Part shown: in pieces, positions 54,487 to 64,000 of the stretch
How positions within the stretch are numbered: the stretch's first letter is position 1
How the letters are laid out: the number at the start of each line of letters is the position of its first letter
Source: Aureobasidium sp. EXF-3400
Taxonomy: Eukaryota > Ascomycota > Dothideomycetes > Dothideales > Saccotheciaceae
Assembly (NCBI GenBank): GCA_024195585.1
Contig: SWBL01000016.1
Location: 124,001 to 188,000, forward strand
Direction of reading: 5' to 3'
DNA: 64,000 bases
The notes under the pieces: model-generated
Told to the model about the DNA's origin: nothing
What the model saw: the letters and a program-made list of their open reading frames with translations, nothing else
Databases searched by the model: none
Position numbers and translations under genes: made by a program

Positions 54487-56237
54487 TTTGGAAAGAAGAT
54501 AGGATGAAGTGTAGTGGAAGTCTTGATGTGAGGCTGTTGTGATTGAGATGTGGTTGCTGGATGTTCTTTTCGACGAGGCAAAGGCCATGCTTTATATCTT
54601 CTTACTCGACAGCCTGGACCTCAATTCTCCAAGACCATATGCCACGAACGGACATGAAGCTGACAGACAAATTCGATAGCGCTCTTCGCATGGTTCAGCT
54701 TCCAGGGGACAGCTTCAATCTGCTACAGGCAGACTCATGGCGGGGAGTATAGCAGTACGGCGAGGCCGAGCTGAGATGTTATCGAGACGCCAGGCATAGA
54801 GATGTACCAAAGTCAATTGGTGGTAGATTCTCGTCTGTGGTTCCAGGATGTGATGGTAGATTGATCGTGTTAGTCTCGCTTCAGCTACAGCTCCACTCTA
54901 CCAAGATTCAGTTGTATGCTATTGTCGGCCTTTCCCCAGATCTCTTGACAGCTGGACCATGATGGCTTCGATCTGTCCGAGCCGCTCTATTGATTTATTG
55001 CATATGCACAAACTCACCTTCCACTGGTGCCTCTCAGAGCACCTGTCATGTGGAGAGCACGTGTCGAACTCTGGATACGACCAAAGGATTGTCCAGCCAA
55101 GCCCGGTCTTACCATGGCGACCATGAGGTATACATAGCCGAAAAAGGGCTCTCAGGTGCTGCTGAATTCTTAGGGTATGTTCAATAGGGACGTGGAGCGG
55201 CAGGAGGTTGGAGAAGGAGCAGAGGTTAGGCGAAGTGATGCCAAGAATTGCCCGGGAGGCGAACCTTCTTCTCCGCCCCCACGGTACGTCTCCGCACGAA
55301 GGATGCCCCAATACTTCGTACAAACCTTACCGACCCTCCTTCATCCATGTTTGCTATGTCTTCAGCTAGCCCCCGTCTCGTTCCACGGTGAGACACGGCA
55401 GGTTCCTGGTTTGCGCAGACTCTTGCAAGGCCGACCTCGTTCTGGTCACTGGCCCATTGCCGTATTCGGCGGCGGGAGTCAGCACTTACTGCTCTAAGGC
55501 AGTGATGTATAGATGTATATACTACTTACTGCGGGCCATCATCACATCTCGGATCAGGAGAGTAAGCGGACAATACTTTTGCGATCGTACACCACCGAAC
55601 ACCACCACACCAGGTGCAAAGCGACGACATAGCTGCAGGAACAACTAAACTTAGGAAAGTTGCTAATAGACTTTGGTCAAGTCGCATTCATTTCATTGAC
55701 ACTGAGTGCAGCGCTGTAGCATGATCTTTCTCCTGCTCCGGTATCAGCTGACTGTGGCAATCGCAGCTGGAAGTCTGGATAGGCTCGAGTTTCCAGCATA
55801 CTGCAGTGCCACTGGGCTTGTCTCGGAGGTAGTCTCCCATGGTATGCTGCGGAATAATACGAGGATAGCATTGTTCACAGAAGTCGAGACCCAAGGCTTT
55901 TCGTCCCCCAAATACGACTAGAGCAGACAAAGGTCCTGGACCCAGAAGCTGACCACATCACACCGGCCATCTGAGAAGTTCGAAGCAGCTGAGAAGCTAA
56001 AAGTCTTGGCTTCATCAGCTTCTGCGAAGGAGCTGCACGCAACAGCGGGCATCATTGTCCGTGAGATATGGTAGGCTGACATCGGCTGCCAAGTGCGTAG
56101 ACAGTGACCACATGCCAGCTGCTCAAGTCGAGGTATGGGTAACAGAAGCCAATGGGGTATGGTACAGCTTAATATCGTGGATTTCAAGCGACCTGACGTC
56201 AGGATGTTCGACTCTTCAATGCTAAGTAACAACAGAA
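54487..56237. other. Intergenic, nothing recognised
   Basis: 1.75 kb with only short incoherent frames. The minus-strand TATA box of the secreted-protein gene is listed separately. Confidence 0.4.
54591..54597 (-). promoter_or_regulatory. TATA box of the secreted-protein gene
   Basis: ATATAAA on the minus strand, about 105 bp before the ATG at 54486. It argues against using the upstream ATG at 54588. Confidence 0.6.
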
Positions 56238-56912
56238 TTACAGTACAGCTGCTACGAGAGCGAACCCGCCGGCCACCGCAGCGTTCCAAGCATCCATCGT
56301 CAACATGCCAACACCACCAGTGCTTGCAGCTGAAGTAGTTGCAGCTGCCGCTGAACCAGAGGAAGAAGCTGCTGTGCTAGCAGCGCTCGCCGAGGACGAG
56401 GAACCAGACGAAGAGGTCGACATACTGCCAGAAGAGGACGTGGTTGAACCGCTCGACACGCCTGATGTGCTAGATCCCGTAGTGCTTGTGACTAAAGCCG
56501 AACCTGCTGCAGCACTGGCTCTTGAAGCTGAAGCTGAGCTATACAATGACTCCCTACTAGCACTCCTCGAAGCGCTAATACTCTTGATGACATCTGCGAC
56601 AGAGCTCGCCGCAGTGCCTTTGGCGGTCAGAGGTGTGGCAGAACCAGCTCGGCAGGTTGTAATATCGAAGCCGACACTGATGCCTGTGCGACCATCGTCT
56701 TGACAGCAGGTGAGGTCGTTGAGGGCTGAGGCTCCGGAGCTGCCTGGATTGCCCACGATTGAGCCGTTGCAGCAGTAGGATGTGTCGCTGCCGCTGTCGT
56801 TTTCGGCGTAACAACAAGCTTGTTGATCCACGAGGTCACAGTCTTGAGACTGGACTATTTGTGACATAGTCACAAGTAGTGTGGTGATTAATGCGGCTTG
56901 AAAGGTCCTCAT
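56238..56912 (-). CDS. Serine-rich GPI-anchored cell-surface protein with eight cysteines
   Basis: A single exon of 224 codons. The signal peptide is about residues 1-22. A short domain (23-90) has eight cysteines at 25, 33, 34, 47, 48, 69, 70 and 87, that is C-CC-CC-CC-C. Residues 100-200 are almost all Ser, Ala, Thr and Gly and are likely O-mannosylated. A final hydrophobic tail, WNAAVAGGFALVAAVL, follows small residues (STGG), as expected for a GPI signal. It probably sits in the cell wall or membrane. The cysteine order is neither hydrophobin (C-CC-C-C-CC-C) nor clearly CFEM. A clear TATA box lies upstream. Confidence 0.82.
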   Translation of the reverse strand: MRTFQAALITTLLVTMSQIVQSQDCDLVDQQACCYAENDSGSDTSYCCNGSIVGNPGSSGASALNDLTCCQDDGRTGISVGFDITTCRAGSATPLTAKGTAASSVADVIKSISASRSASRESLYSSASASRASAAAGSALVTSTTGSSTSGVSSGSTTSSSGSMSTSSSGSSSSASAASTAASSSGSAAAATTSAASTGGVGMLTMDAWNAAVAGGFALVAAVL

Positions 56913-57574
56913 GTCTGTATGGTCTCAGAGGATTGTTTGTCGAACTCGAAAGTGTTTGATAGATTTGATTGTAAACAGATACTCCCATGACAGTTCAGCG
57001 AGCGCCTAGGGTTTTTATAGCCTCGCGCTCCCACTGATATTTTATTGTTATAAGTGGCTTCACAGAAGAACGGCCGTGCTGCTTTCACCGTTCAGCTGAA
57101 CTTCTGTCGATCTCAATACCAAGCCATCCTCCAGGATGTTCGCGTCTCAAGATGTACCCGGTATGGTATCACATATCTTGCGTTGACAGCGACGATGATT
57201 GGTATTCTCCGACAGATCGACAGACGGCTATGCCACTATTCATCTTGTGGCCGCTGCGCCTCGTATGCCTTGATTCGCTGCCTGAAACCTTCTGGTTCCC
57301 TCTGCTTGGGGTGGCTGGAGAAGAACGAAGAGGAGCAAATGATATGTGGTGAAGATGATGATCGTTTCTTCATTCTTCCTTGTCGCCAATGGCGATCACC
57401 TCTAAGCGATGAGAGAAAGGAGAATTACCGTGCTTGACATCGCTTGTGGTATACCAAGCCATCTTGGCAATCCTTCGACAGACCATCACAAGACCCCGGT
57501 CTCCAACGCCATCGAAAATTAGGACAAAACAACCGACAGCAAAGAGGCTCAAAGAAAAGCTCATACTCGGCGGT
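56913..57574. other. Promoter of the GPI-protein gene; otherwise empty
   Basis: 662 bp between two minus-strand genes. Apart from the TATA box nothing is recognised. Confidence 0.45.
57012..57019 (-). promoter_or_regulatory. TATA box of the GPI-protein gene
   Basis: TATAAAAA on the minus strand, 100 bp before the ATG at 56912. Confidence 0.6.
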
Positions 57575-58233
57575 CTAATCTTTGTTCTTAGGAAGTAGAC
57601 CCTTCGTCAACTCATCCTCGATACTCTTCTCCAGACTTGATGCAGATGCAGATATCAGAGATACAGAGAACCCGACCCAGAACATGCCGCCGAACACACT
57701 GAGGAATAAGGCTAATGTCCACAATCCCACATGATCTACACTCACCATGACAGCCGCCGTTATGAAGGCTGTCTCTACTATTGTGACCATGGCGAAAGCA
57801 GCCACTGTAAGGAAAAGATTAGTCTACACTCACGATTATAATTATCAGATTGGAAACACAACTTACCCTTCGACGATGTCTTCTCCTTCTTTTTCTCCTC
57901 CGTCCTCATGAACAATTTGGCTTCCTTGTACACCATCCAGGCATCCTCCAATCCGAAGATCTCCGCATAGAGCAGAGGTGGGTAGCTGGTCAACTCTCTT
58001 CCAGTACCCAACGTCCATTTTGAAGCCACCCTTCTTGCATGGTCTTGGTTCAATCCTCTGTTTTTAATGAGCAGGGTAACGAGGAATTCGCGGACTTCAT
58101 CTGGCGTCGCTCTTTCGGAGGGTGCGGTCAGGGTGTCTGGTGTGGTGACGTCGAGAGAGGTGTAGAGAGGAAGACCTTCTTCGGCGGTAGAGTCGAGGGA
58201 GGAGCGAGGGCTGGAGCTGGATGTTCTGCCCAT
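57575..58233 (-). CDS. Small two-helix membrane protein, unknown
   Basis: Two exons, 58233-57867 and 57804-57575, give 198 residues. The N-terminal 120 residues are soluble: Ser-rich, then helical (ATPDEVREFLVTLLIKNRGLNQDHARRVASKWTLGTGRELTSYPPLLYAEIFG), then a Lys/Glu stretch (RTEEKKKEKTSSK). Exon 2 carries two hydrophobic helices, VAAFAMVTIVETAFITAAVMV and LALFLSVFGGMFWVGFSVSLI, and a short charged tail. I know fungal hypothetical proteins of this layout but no function. The join keeps frame and the donor is strong. TATATATG lies 69-75 bp upstream (58302-58308). Confidence 0.75.
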
Positions 58234-58752
58234 ATTTGCGATTTGTGAGATGTGAATGCTTAGTACTCTGGTTTGAGGTAAGCAGAGTAGGTGTTCGATC
58301 CATATATAAAAGAGAAGTGGGGGAGTACAGGAGGCTTAGCTATAGGAAATAAGGTGGGAATGGCGGCTGTGTCGGCACTGCCTTCCTTGGGCCGGTGAAC
58401 CACCGCGGAAGGATTTGGTATGACATCTTCAACCTTGATGTTCTGTCAACATCGTCACAAAGGACAATACTGATTTATTTACCATTGACCACAATAAGGC
58501 TTGTTCTGCAACGTAGATAGCTGGCGATTCTGCAATAGGAACTTGCGACAACTCACTTGAGCGCTTCGGGAAAATGCTGCTGTAGCATCAAAGTAAGGAG
58601 GTCAATACAAACTTGAAATGCACTTTCCGCGAGGTATGTTGCTACCTATATTCAAGATCTATTTGGACAGCCTCGAACAGGATTCTCGTCTAGCCATATC
58701 TGTGATGAGCTCCTTTCGTCGCAAACGCCAACTTAAAGTTTACTATTCTGGA
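58234..58752. other. Intergenic
   Basis: Upstream region of the two-helix protein gene. Nothing further is recognised. Confidence 0.4.
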
Positions 58753-59334
58753 TCATCTCGACCATGATCTCGTTCCCTGGAGTCTTGCGCAATCGAATGA
58801 GCATCCATTAACCGGGACGACGTCTTCGCATGCGGCTTTGTCCAATTTCTCACGGATGAGCATGAGGAGAAATTCCTGTTTGTAGCAAACCAGCACATCC
58901 GTAATGCTTACTATAGACGCGATACGCTGCCCCTCAACGGTCTTCTTCATCGTCATCATGAGTCTCTTACGTTTGCTTGTCGTGTCTACTCTCAAGTCGC
59001 AGATACCTCTTGGAGTTCTTGCTTCACTTGGCTTGAGTATTAAGAACCAGACAACAGGGAAGCTGGGATATCTTACGTAGCCAACGAGACACAAGTATTT
59101 ACAAGAAGTCGTTGTCTGACAATAACTCAAAATCCTGTCTTCCACTGTAGAACTTACATATGACTCTTGAATTCGACAAATAGTTTCATTCGATATCAAT
59201 AATACTATACCTTCCTTCCCCATCAACCTCAAAGAGCTTAGGAAAGACTTGAGAGACCATGGAAACAAAGACGTGCTATCTATGGCTTTCTTCCTCAAAC
59301 AACACTCTATCGTCTCTTGTTCCTTACCGAACAT
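58753..59334 (-). CDS. Doubtful ORF, 193 codons
   Basis: An open frame without recognisable domains. Part of it (GYVRYPSFPVVWFLILKPSE) coincides with a possible 45-bp in-frame intron starting GTAAGA. The C-terminal stretch KRKRLMMTMKKTVEGQRIASIVSITDVLVCYKQEFLLMLIREKLD looks more protein-like than the rest. It could be a real lineage-specific gene, a relic, or chance. It starts about 95 bp from the family A element at 59430. Confidence 0.25.
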   Translation of the reverse strand: MFGKEQETIECCLRKKAIDSTSLFPWSLKSFLSSLRLMGKEGIVLLISNETICRIQESYVSSTVEDRILSYCQTTTSCKYLCLVGYVRYPSFPVVWFLILKPSEARTPRGICDLRVDTTSKRKRLMMTMKKTVEGQRIASIVSITDVLVCYKQEFLLMLIREKLDKAACEDVVPVNGCSFDCARLQGTRSWSR

Positions 59335-59429
59335 ATCAACTATACATCAAGACAGCAGCAGTCAGCTCTACCTGTCTTGTCTAATCGACTGTCTATCAAG
59401 TCCTATGAGCCACAGTTAGAATGCCGCAT

Positions 59430-59581
59430 ACGAAAAGCATCGGGCCGATGAGTCCGTAAGATGTTCCATCTCTTTCTTCCCCGAGGGCACAGCTCTGTAA
59501 CTCATACTTGCTTATTCAAAACCTCATTGTTGGGATAGTGGTGCTCCATATCTAGATCCATCGACCCGAGGACTTTCGTTC
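59430..59581. mobile_element. MITE-like element, family A, copy 3
   Basis: A 152-bp stretch with inverted ends. The left end is ACGAAAAGCATCGGGCCGAT then GAGTCC. The right end (59556-59581), read inverted, is ACGAAAGTCCTCGGGTCGAT then GGAT. About 18 of 26 positions agree. It shares the ACGAAA and TCGGGTCGAT blocks with the copies at 33.5 and 33.9 kb. It has no coding content. Confidence 0.6.
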
Positions 59582-60382
59582 CCATTCTAACGGATCAACT
59601 TTTAGTGATGGCAGGTACGGATAGGGCAGTGTAACATTGATGACACTAGCTCTAGGAAGAGGACATCCATCGTGAAGGATGCTTCACGATTCGATGATCA
59701 GCCGATCTATGGAACTTCTTATACTAAGGAATAACGTCGGGTCCGCTGGAAACACCTGATTTGAAGACAAACGTAAATATTGATGAAACTTGGTTTCTCT
59801 ACAGCTTCGTGAACAAAGTGGAAAATGTGGAAAGATGTGGTGAGGTTATCGTAACACAGAATAAATTCATGCAAGAGATACCTCAATGGCGGTCTGTGAG
59901 AAAGATAACATTCAACCTTGTACAAAATTCGGTTTGGAACAATGAATGCAATCTGGATTTATCCTAGGATCTGAGGTTTTGATGTAGCTAGAAGATGCTG
60001 GAACTGATAGCCAGATTTTGCTATGAGGAGGGAGAGTAGTTTCTTACACTGCTCTCGGATGTGCAGTGGAGTTCTGTTCATCCATGGTGGAGCCCGTGGC
60101 TGACCGATCGAAGAGAAATCGACAAGATGGCTTCGTGCTTTGGCTGGTGTGTTTGGCCAGCCGTACACTAAAGTATGTGCCGTGCTATCTGCTTGTTGGA
60201 GCGGAACGTAATAGCAAGAGAACGTGCCGTCGGACGCCCTCTATGTTTTGTTCAATGGCGTTGCAGCCTCAGGCGTGGACGGCGGGTCGGAACGTCCGTG
60301 ATGGCAGTGCTGTGACATGTTGGAGTCGTAGGGCTCTGGTTCGAGCGATGTCGATGAGAGAAGACGTGCGGACAGAGTGGTC
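59582..60382. other. Intergenic, nothing recognised
   Basis: 0.8 kb downstream of the Sec2-type gene with no supported ORF; the plus-strand frame from 60066 is mainly antisense to that gene. Confidence 0.4.
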
Positions 60383-61329
60383 TCATCCATCCAACAACTT
60401 CTTGACCCTCTCTATCCTCGTCAGAGCATTTTCCACCATCTCAAGTCTCTTCTGCCCAACAGCATCCCTCTCCTCCAAAACCTTTAACCTCTCTTCCAAC
60501 TTTGCCTTTTCCTTCCTTTCCGTTGCAACCATCTCATTGGCCTGCTCAAACAGCGTAGCGGACAAATCCTCCAACTCTGTCTCTAAATCCTTGAACTTCT
60601 TCTCCGCAGCTATCCTCCGCGAAGTTTCTGCAGCGAGAGCAGCTTGAAGTTCAGAGATTGCAGGCGATGGAGGGCTAGCAGGTGCCATGGGAGAATTCTT
60701 GGCCGGTGTCTTGGGAAGCGGTTTTGTGGTGTTTGTAAGCGATGACGTGCGAGTCAAGAAGCTGAATTTACCAGAGGTGATTGAGGAGTTGCGGCTCAAT
60801 GAGGTAGGTGGAGCAGGAAAAGGGTGTGCAGCGATAAAGTCCAGGGCAGAGTCGTTGCGAGGATTTTGGCTGGTCTTGAGGTTGCGGATCTCTTCTTCGT
60901 ACTCGGCGATGCGGTCGGCTGTGGAGGTGAATGTGGTCAGTCAAGGTGAGAGAAGAGGGGGAGAGACACAAGGAGAGATATACATATGCATATGCAGCGT
61001 GAGGAATCGCACAGGCAGGGATAACAGCCAAACTCACCACTTTCGACGTCTTTGCGTGTCAGACTTGCGACTTGGGCTTCGAGTGTCGCGACGCGATAGT
61101 CGTTTTCCGCCGACAGTTCATATCTCGTTGGTTCCTCAAACGGAGGAAAAGGTGTTGTGTCTGACGCTGGGTTTGGTCTTGTTGTTGTTGTTTTTGTCGC
61201 AGGTGCGGGTGCGGGTAGCGGAGACGCTGGTGTTACATTCTTCAGTTTCCTTGGTGGGGAGCCAAGATTCATAGCCAACTTGTCTCGTGTCAGAGTATAG
61301 TTGAAGCCTCGTTCGGATTCTGGAATCAT
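60383..61329 (-). CDS. Sec2-type (Rab GEF domain) coiled-coil protein
   Basis: Two exons, 61329-61038 and 60918-60383, give 275 residues. The N-terminus is Pro/Thr-rich. A short coiled coil spans the intron (YRVATLEAQVASLTRKDVESADRIAEYEEEIRNLK). A Ser/Pro-rich linker follows. The C-terminal 110 residues, from AISELQAALAAETSRRIAAEKKFKDLETELEDLSATLFEQANEMVATERKEK onward, carry the Sec2 GDP/GTP-exchange signature ('LTASLFEEAN.MV..ER'). They continue KLEERLKVLEERD and LTRIERVKKLLDG. In yeast Sec2 activates the Rab Sec4 in exocytosis. This protein is much shorter than Sec2, so it may be a separate minor family member. Confidence 0.82.
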
Positions 61330-62341
61330 GGTCGCGACGTGTAAGTAACGTGAGACGTGTAGGATGTCTGGAAAGACGTGTTTTTGTACAAGATATGCTG
61401 TGCAATAACGATGTGTGTAGTGAGAGAAAAGAAAGAGGATGCGAACCGAAAGGTACCAGGGGCAGTGAACCAGTTTGTGCCTGCCCGTTTCCTGTTCCCC
61501 TTTCCACCAGACCGCCTGCGCGCTTTTCTCGTCGTCCTCGTGCACCAAGAATCGACCTGCTGAGACGTGAGTTATAACGGCTGTTCAGGGGGTTAACGGT
61601 TCGATGTCGTATTGTTCGCATACACAAAGGCTGCGGACCGTCCCGTGCGGGGGATGCGAGGGTCACCCTGCATATATATATCGTCCCTGACTCCTGCACC
61701 ATCATAACTACCTATGTATAGATAATCGAGACACTGCATCATCATTGACCTTAGGTAAGAATACAAGCAATCATGTCTTACTGGAGAGAACGCGTCCACC
61801 TGAGAGATGATCGTAGCAACCGAACTGGATCAGTAAGTGATAGTCCGCAGGCTGTTCGTCAAGCAGCAATCTATTAGGTGTAAGTTGTGAACCATTCCCA
61901 GTGAGATTCTGTTGCATCTGACGTCAAGTGGACTTTGATAAAATCGATCTTCTACCGGTGTACTACCGCGACGGTGAAGTGATACAAGTAGAAAACTGTG
62001 TGTATACGCTAAAGCATCGTTATGTATATACAGCTGCGACCAGACATGGACAAGAAACCAAGAGGGACCAACGGCCCAAACAAATAATGCTAGATGCTTT
62101 TCCTTCATGAGACATCGAAGTAGATTTTGCTGCAACGAGTTGTAAAAAGAAAGAGAAAGGAAGAAAAAAAAGGAAAGAAGGGGGTATCGAGAGAAGTAAT
62201 CTAGCAAGTCCCAAAAAAGATGGAGGAAAGTGAACCGCACAACGCCTGCCTCTTCCTCGTAAATGCAGGGACCCTTGGAGGGGTCACTCTAAATCCGTAA
62301 ACGCCATAAAACTCCGCATGAAGGCCGTATAGACTCAAATG
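61330..62341. other. Intergenic, nothing recognised
   Basis: 1 kb between the Sec2-type gene and palH. An A-rich stretch lies near 62145-62180, and TATATATA near 61674. Confidence 0.4.
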
Positions 62342-64000
62342 TTAGGTAGGTCTCGGCGTTCTATGCCCATCATCATCGTGTCGGACTCGTTTTGCTTCTT
62401 CGCTCGAGTTCGAGTCATTCCTCGCTGGTAAAGCCGTCCGTGAGATGGGACGTTGGCGAGGGGTTTCGTTGTCTTCTGTTCGATTGTCCACTCGATCGTT
62501 GACAATATTATTATCGCCTTGACTACCAGCTGTTGTGGAGCTGGCCCATGTCACATGTTGCGAACTATTCGAGTCCCGCACAGTGTTATGCTGCGAGTCA
62601 GAAGGTGCTTCCCTACTGCTCATATCGCTGTTGGTGTGTTTCAGTACATGTGGACTCCATGCTGCCGCTCCACGAGTTGGCGCAGGAATCACAGTGTAAG
62701 GCAGGTCGATATTATTTGCCTTTTCTAGCTTCCTCTCGCGGAACTTCTCACCCTGCTCAGCTGCGATCACACCAAGTCTACCCTTGATATCCCACTTTGA
62801 GTAAGAGTGAGCGGGGAGGCCGGGTGTGTCACTGTCATGTCGAGCAGCTCGGACCTCGGCAGGTGGACTCATGCGTTTCCGCTTGAATGGGTTCTGTACT
62901 ACGTTGCGGAGCGCGTTGCTGGTTTGTCGCAACCGCGGGGAATTAGCTGGCTTGCCTCCTTCGCCATTCCGAATCTCTTCTCGTAATGCGGATGATGTTT
63001 GCGCTTCCAGATCGTCAGGTGGCGGATGCTCAGGTATATCTTCTGTTCGCCTCCGTACAGGTTCTGGTTCTTGGGATTCACCGTAGTTGATGACATAAAC
63101 AGTAGAGGCAGCGCTAGTGGTATTTACCCGGTCGGGTGGCGATAATCGAGGAGGTGGGGGTGTTTGATTCGTGGTTGGTGTCAGAGCTGTCTCAGGGCGA
63201 GGTAGGGAGCCAAAGGTGATTGTTCGGTTCTCAGAATGCGCTCTGCCTAGAGGGAGATGGGTGTTCCGACGAGGAGTAGCTTTCCGCCTTCTGGCAACAG
63301 GGTCTTGTTGTGAGCCAGACTTGTGTGCAGAGCCAGCAGAACCATCATTGTCGGCCGGGCGATAGTTGTCTCGAGGTTTTCGCGTATATGTCATGTTGTC
63401 GCCAGGAGTCATGTCAATCATCTCGTCACCATCGAAAACTTCGCGGCCCAGAATGCCGTCTTTCTTCTCATCTCGTTCCAGGGCTTCTATCCGTTCGACC
63501 CATTCCCAGACAACAACACTTGAGGCAGCGGCACCAACCCATCGGAAATAGTCACCCCAAGCAGCGACGTCAGGCTGGGCGACATCGGTGATGAAGAAGG
63601 CGACAGGGGTTAGTATGGCTATGTGTGATAGTAAAGCGACTATGAAGATACTCTTCATCTTGAGATGGAAATAGGCGTAGCGACGTTTGGTAAGACCGTA
63701 GAATATGACCCAAGCGGCGTAGAGAAGTCCAACAGCGAGTTCAAATAGATAACTGAGAGCCGGAATGGCATCAACAAAATGACGGGGGCGGTTGAAGCTG
63801 TCGACCAGAAAACTGTTGAGACAGGAGAAGATTGTGTCCAGTACGATAAGAGCGAATCCCACCCACTTGATGACGACCTTTTCTTTATGTCGAGGGAACA
63901 ACCGAATCAGAGTTTGCACTTGAGCGAGCCAAAGAAAGACGTCGGATATGACACGTGTGACACGAACTTCCATGCTTCCTTCAACTTTGCTGTGCATAGC
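62342..64000 (-). CDS. palH: pH-response sensor PalH/RIM21, C-terminal part (cut by window edge)
   Basis: The frame is open from the right edge (64000) to the stop at 62342, with 552 codons visible. VRVTRVISDVFLWLAQVQTLIRLFPRHKEKVVIKWVGFALIVLDTIFSCLNSF is the palH family signature. Further helices are LFELAVGLLYAAWVIFYGL, SIFIVALLSHIAILTPVAFFI and YFRWVGAAASSVVVWEWVERIEALERDEKKDGILGREVFDGDEM. The long tail (about 360 residues) is hydrophilic with Pro- and Arg-rich patches. In Aspergillus, PalH is the plasma-membrane alkaline-pH sensor; its tail binds the arrestin-like PalF and starts signalling to PacC. An ATG at 63997 exists, but the N-terminal helices are missing, so the true start is beyond the window. 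Confidence 0.93.
   Translation of the reverse strand, partial: AMHSKVEGSMEVRVTRVISDVFLWLAQVQTLIRLFPRHKEKVVIKWVGFALIVLDTIFSCLNSFLVDSFNRPRHFVDAIPALSYLFELAVGLLYAAWVIFYGLTKRRYAYFHLKMKSIFIVALLSHIAILTPVAFFITDVAQPDVAAWGDYFRWVGAAASSVVVWEWVERIEALERDEKKDGILGREVFDGDEMIDMTPGDNMTYTRKPRDNYRPADNDGSAGSAHKSGSQQDPVARRRKATPRRNTHLPLGRAHSENRTITFGSLPRPETALTPTTNQTPPPPRLSPPDRVNTTSAASTVYVINYGESQEPEPVRRRTEDIPEHPPPDDLEAQTSSALREEIRNGEGGKPANSPRLRQTSNALRNVVQNPFKRKRMSPPAEVRAARHDSDTPGLPAHSYSKWDIKGRLGVIAAEQGEKFRERKLEKANNIDLPYTVIPAPTRGAAAWSPHVLKHTNSDMSSREAPSDSQHNTVRDSNSSQHVTWASSTTAGSQGDNNIVNDRVDNRTEDNETPRQRPISRTALPARNDSNSSEEAKRVRHDDDGHRTPRPT

Noticed and set aside
56305..56703. 132-codon acidic plus-strand ORF
   Set aside because: Antisense to the Ser/Ala-rich part of the GPI-protein gene; its Glu/Ala richness is the mirror of Ser/Ala codons.

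Overview
The window is nuclear DNA of a filamentous ascomycete (Pezizomycotina). A Dothideomycete is my best guess, but it is not proven. The evidence is short GT-AG introns of about 45-240 bp with fungal branch sites, dense genes on both strands, a Zn2Cys6 regulator, fungal seven-helix rhodopsin-like proteins, palH, and secreted and GPI-anchored proteins. I rebuilt exons by following reading frames through splice sites. Almost every multi-exon model closes in frame and gives the expected family length. I saw no rRNA, tRNA, CRISPR array, virus or autonomous transposon.

Layout. 1-16.9 kb holds mainly housekeeping genes: an Mhp1-like LRR protein (cut by the left edge), ribosomal protein L5, a 4-coumarate-CoA-ligase-like enzyme with a peroxisomal tail, a DAO-type FAD oxidoreductase, Sqt1/AAMP, Cdc27/APC3, SND2, cytochrome-b5 reductase and a DUF3605 protein. 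17-31.9 kb holds an F-box-like protein, MSP1, thymidylate synthase, a rhodopsin-domain protein, a Zn2Cys6 factor, the glutamine amidotransferase DUG3 and an M20-peptidase-like protein with damaged metal sites. 31.9-35.9 kb is a gene-free island with two families of short inverted-repeat elements. 35.9-45 kb holds a DUF1308 protein, SRP9, cullin-4 and two unknown, probably nuclear proteins. 45.7-58.3 kb is rich in surface, secreted and carbohydrate-active products: a PRISE-type reductase, a GH5_7 mannanase, a second rhodopsin-domain protein, a GH5 enzyme without signal peptide, a secreted 374-aa protein, a Ser-rich GPI protein and a two-helix membrane protein. 58.3-64 kb holds a doubtful ORF, another inverted-repeat element, a Sec2-type coiled-coil protein and the C-terminal part of palH (cut by the right edge).

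How genes relate. Several housekeeping genes sit in divergent pairs sharing about 230 bp (MSP1/thymidylate synthase, CBR1/DUF3605, DUF1308/SRP9). Three genes for ER or membrane-protein targeting and quality control (SND2, MSP1, SRP9) lie within 24 kb. DUG3 is followed on the same strand by a peptidase-fold relative of its known partner proteins. The thymidylate synthase promoter has an ACGCGT box, as expected for an MBF cell-cycle target.

The strongest candidates for something undescribed are a short terminal-inverted-repeat (MITE-like) family with the end motif ACGAAA..(N)..TCGGGTCGATGA, present at three loci, and the DUG3/M20-like pair in which the peptidase has lost its metal-binding HxD motif.
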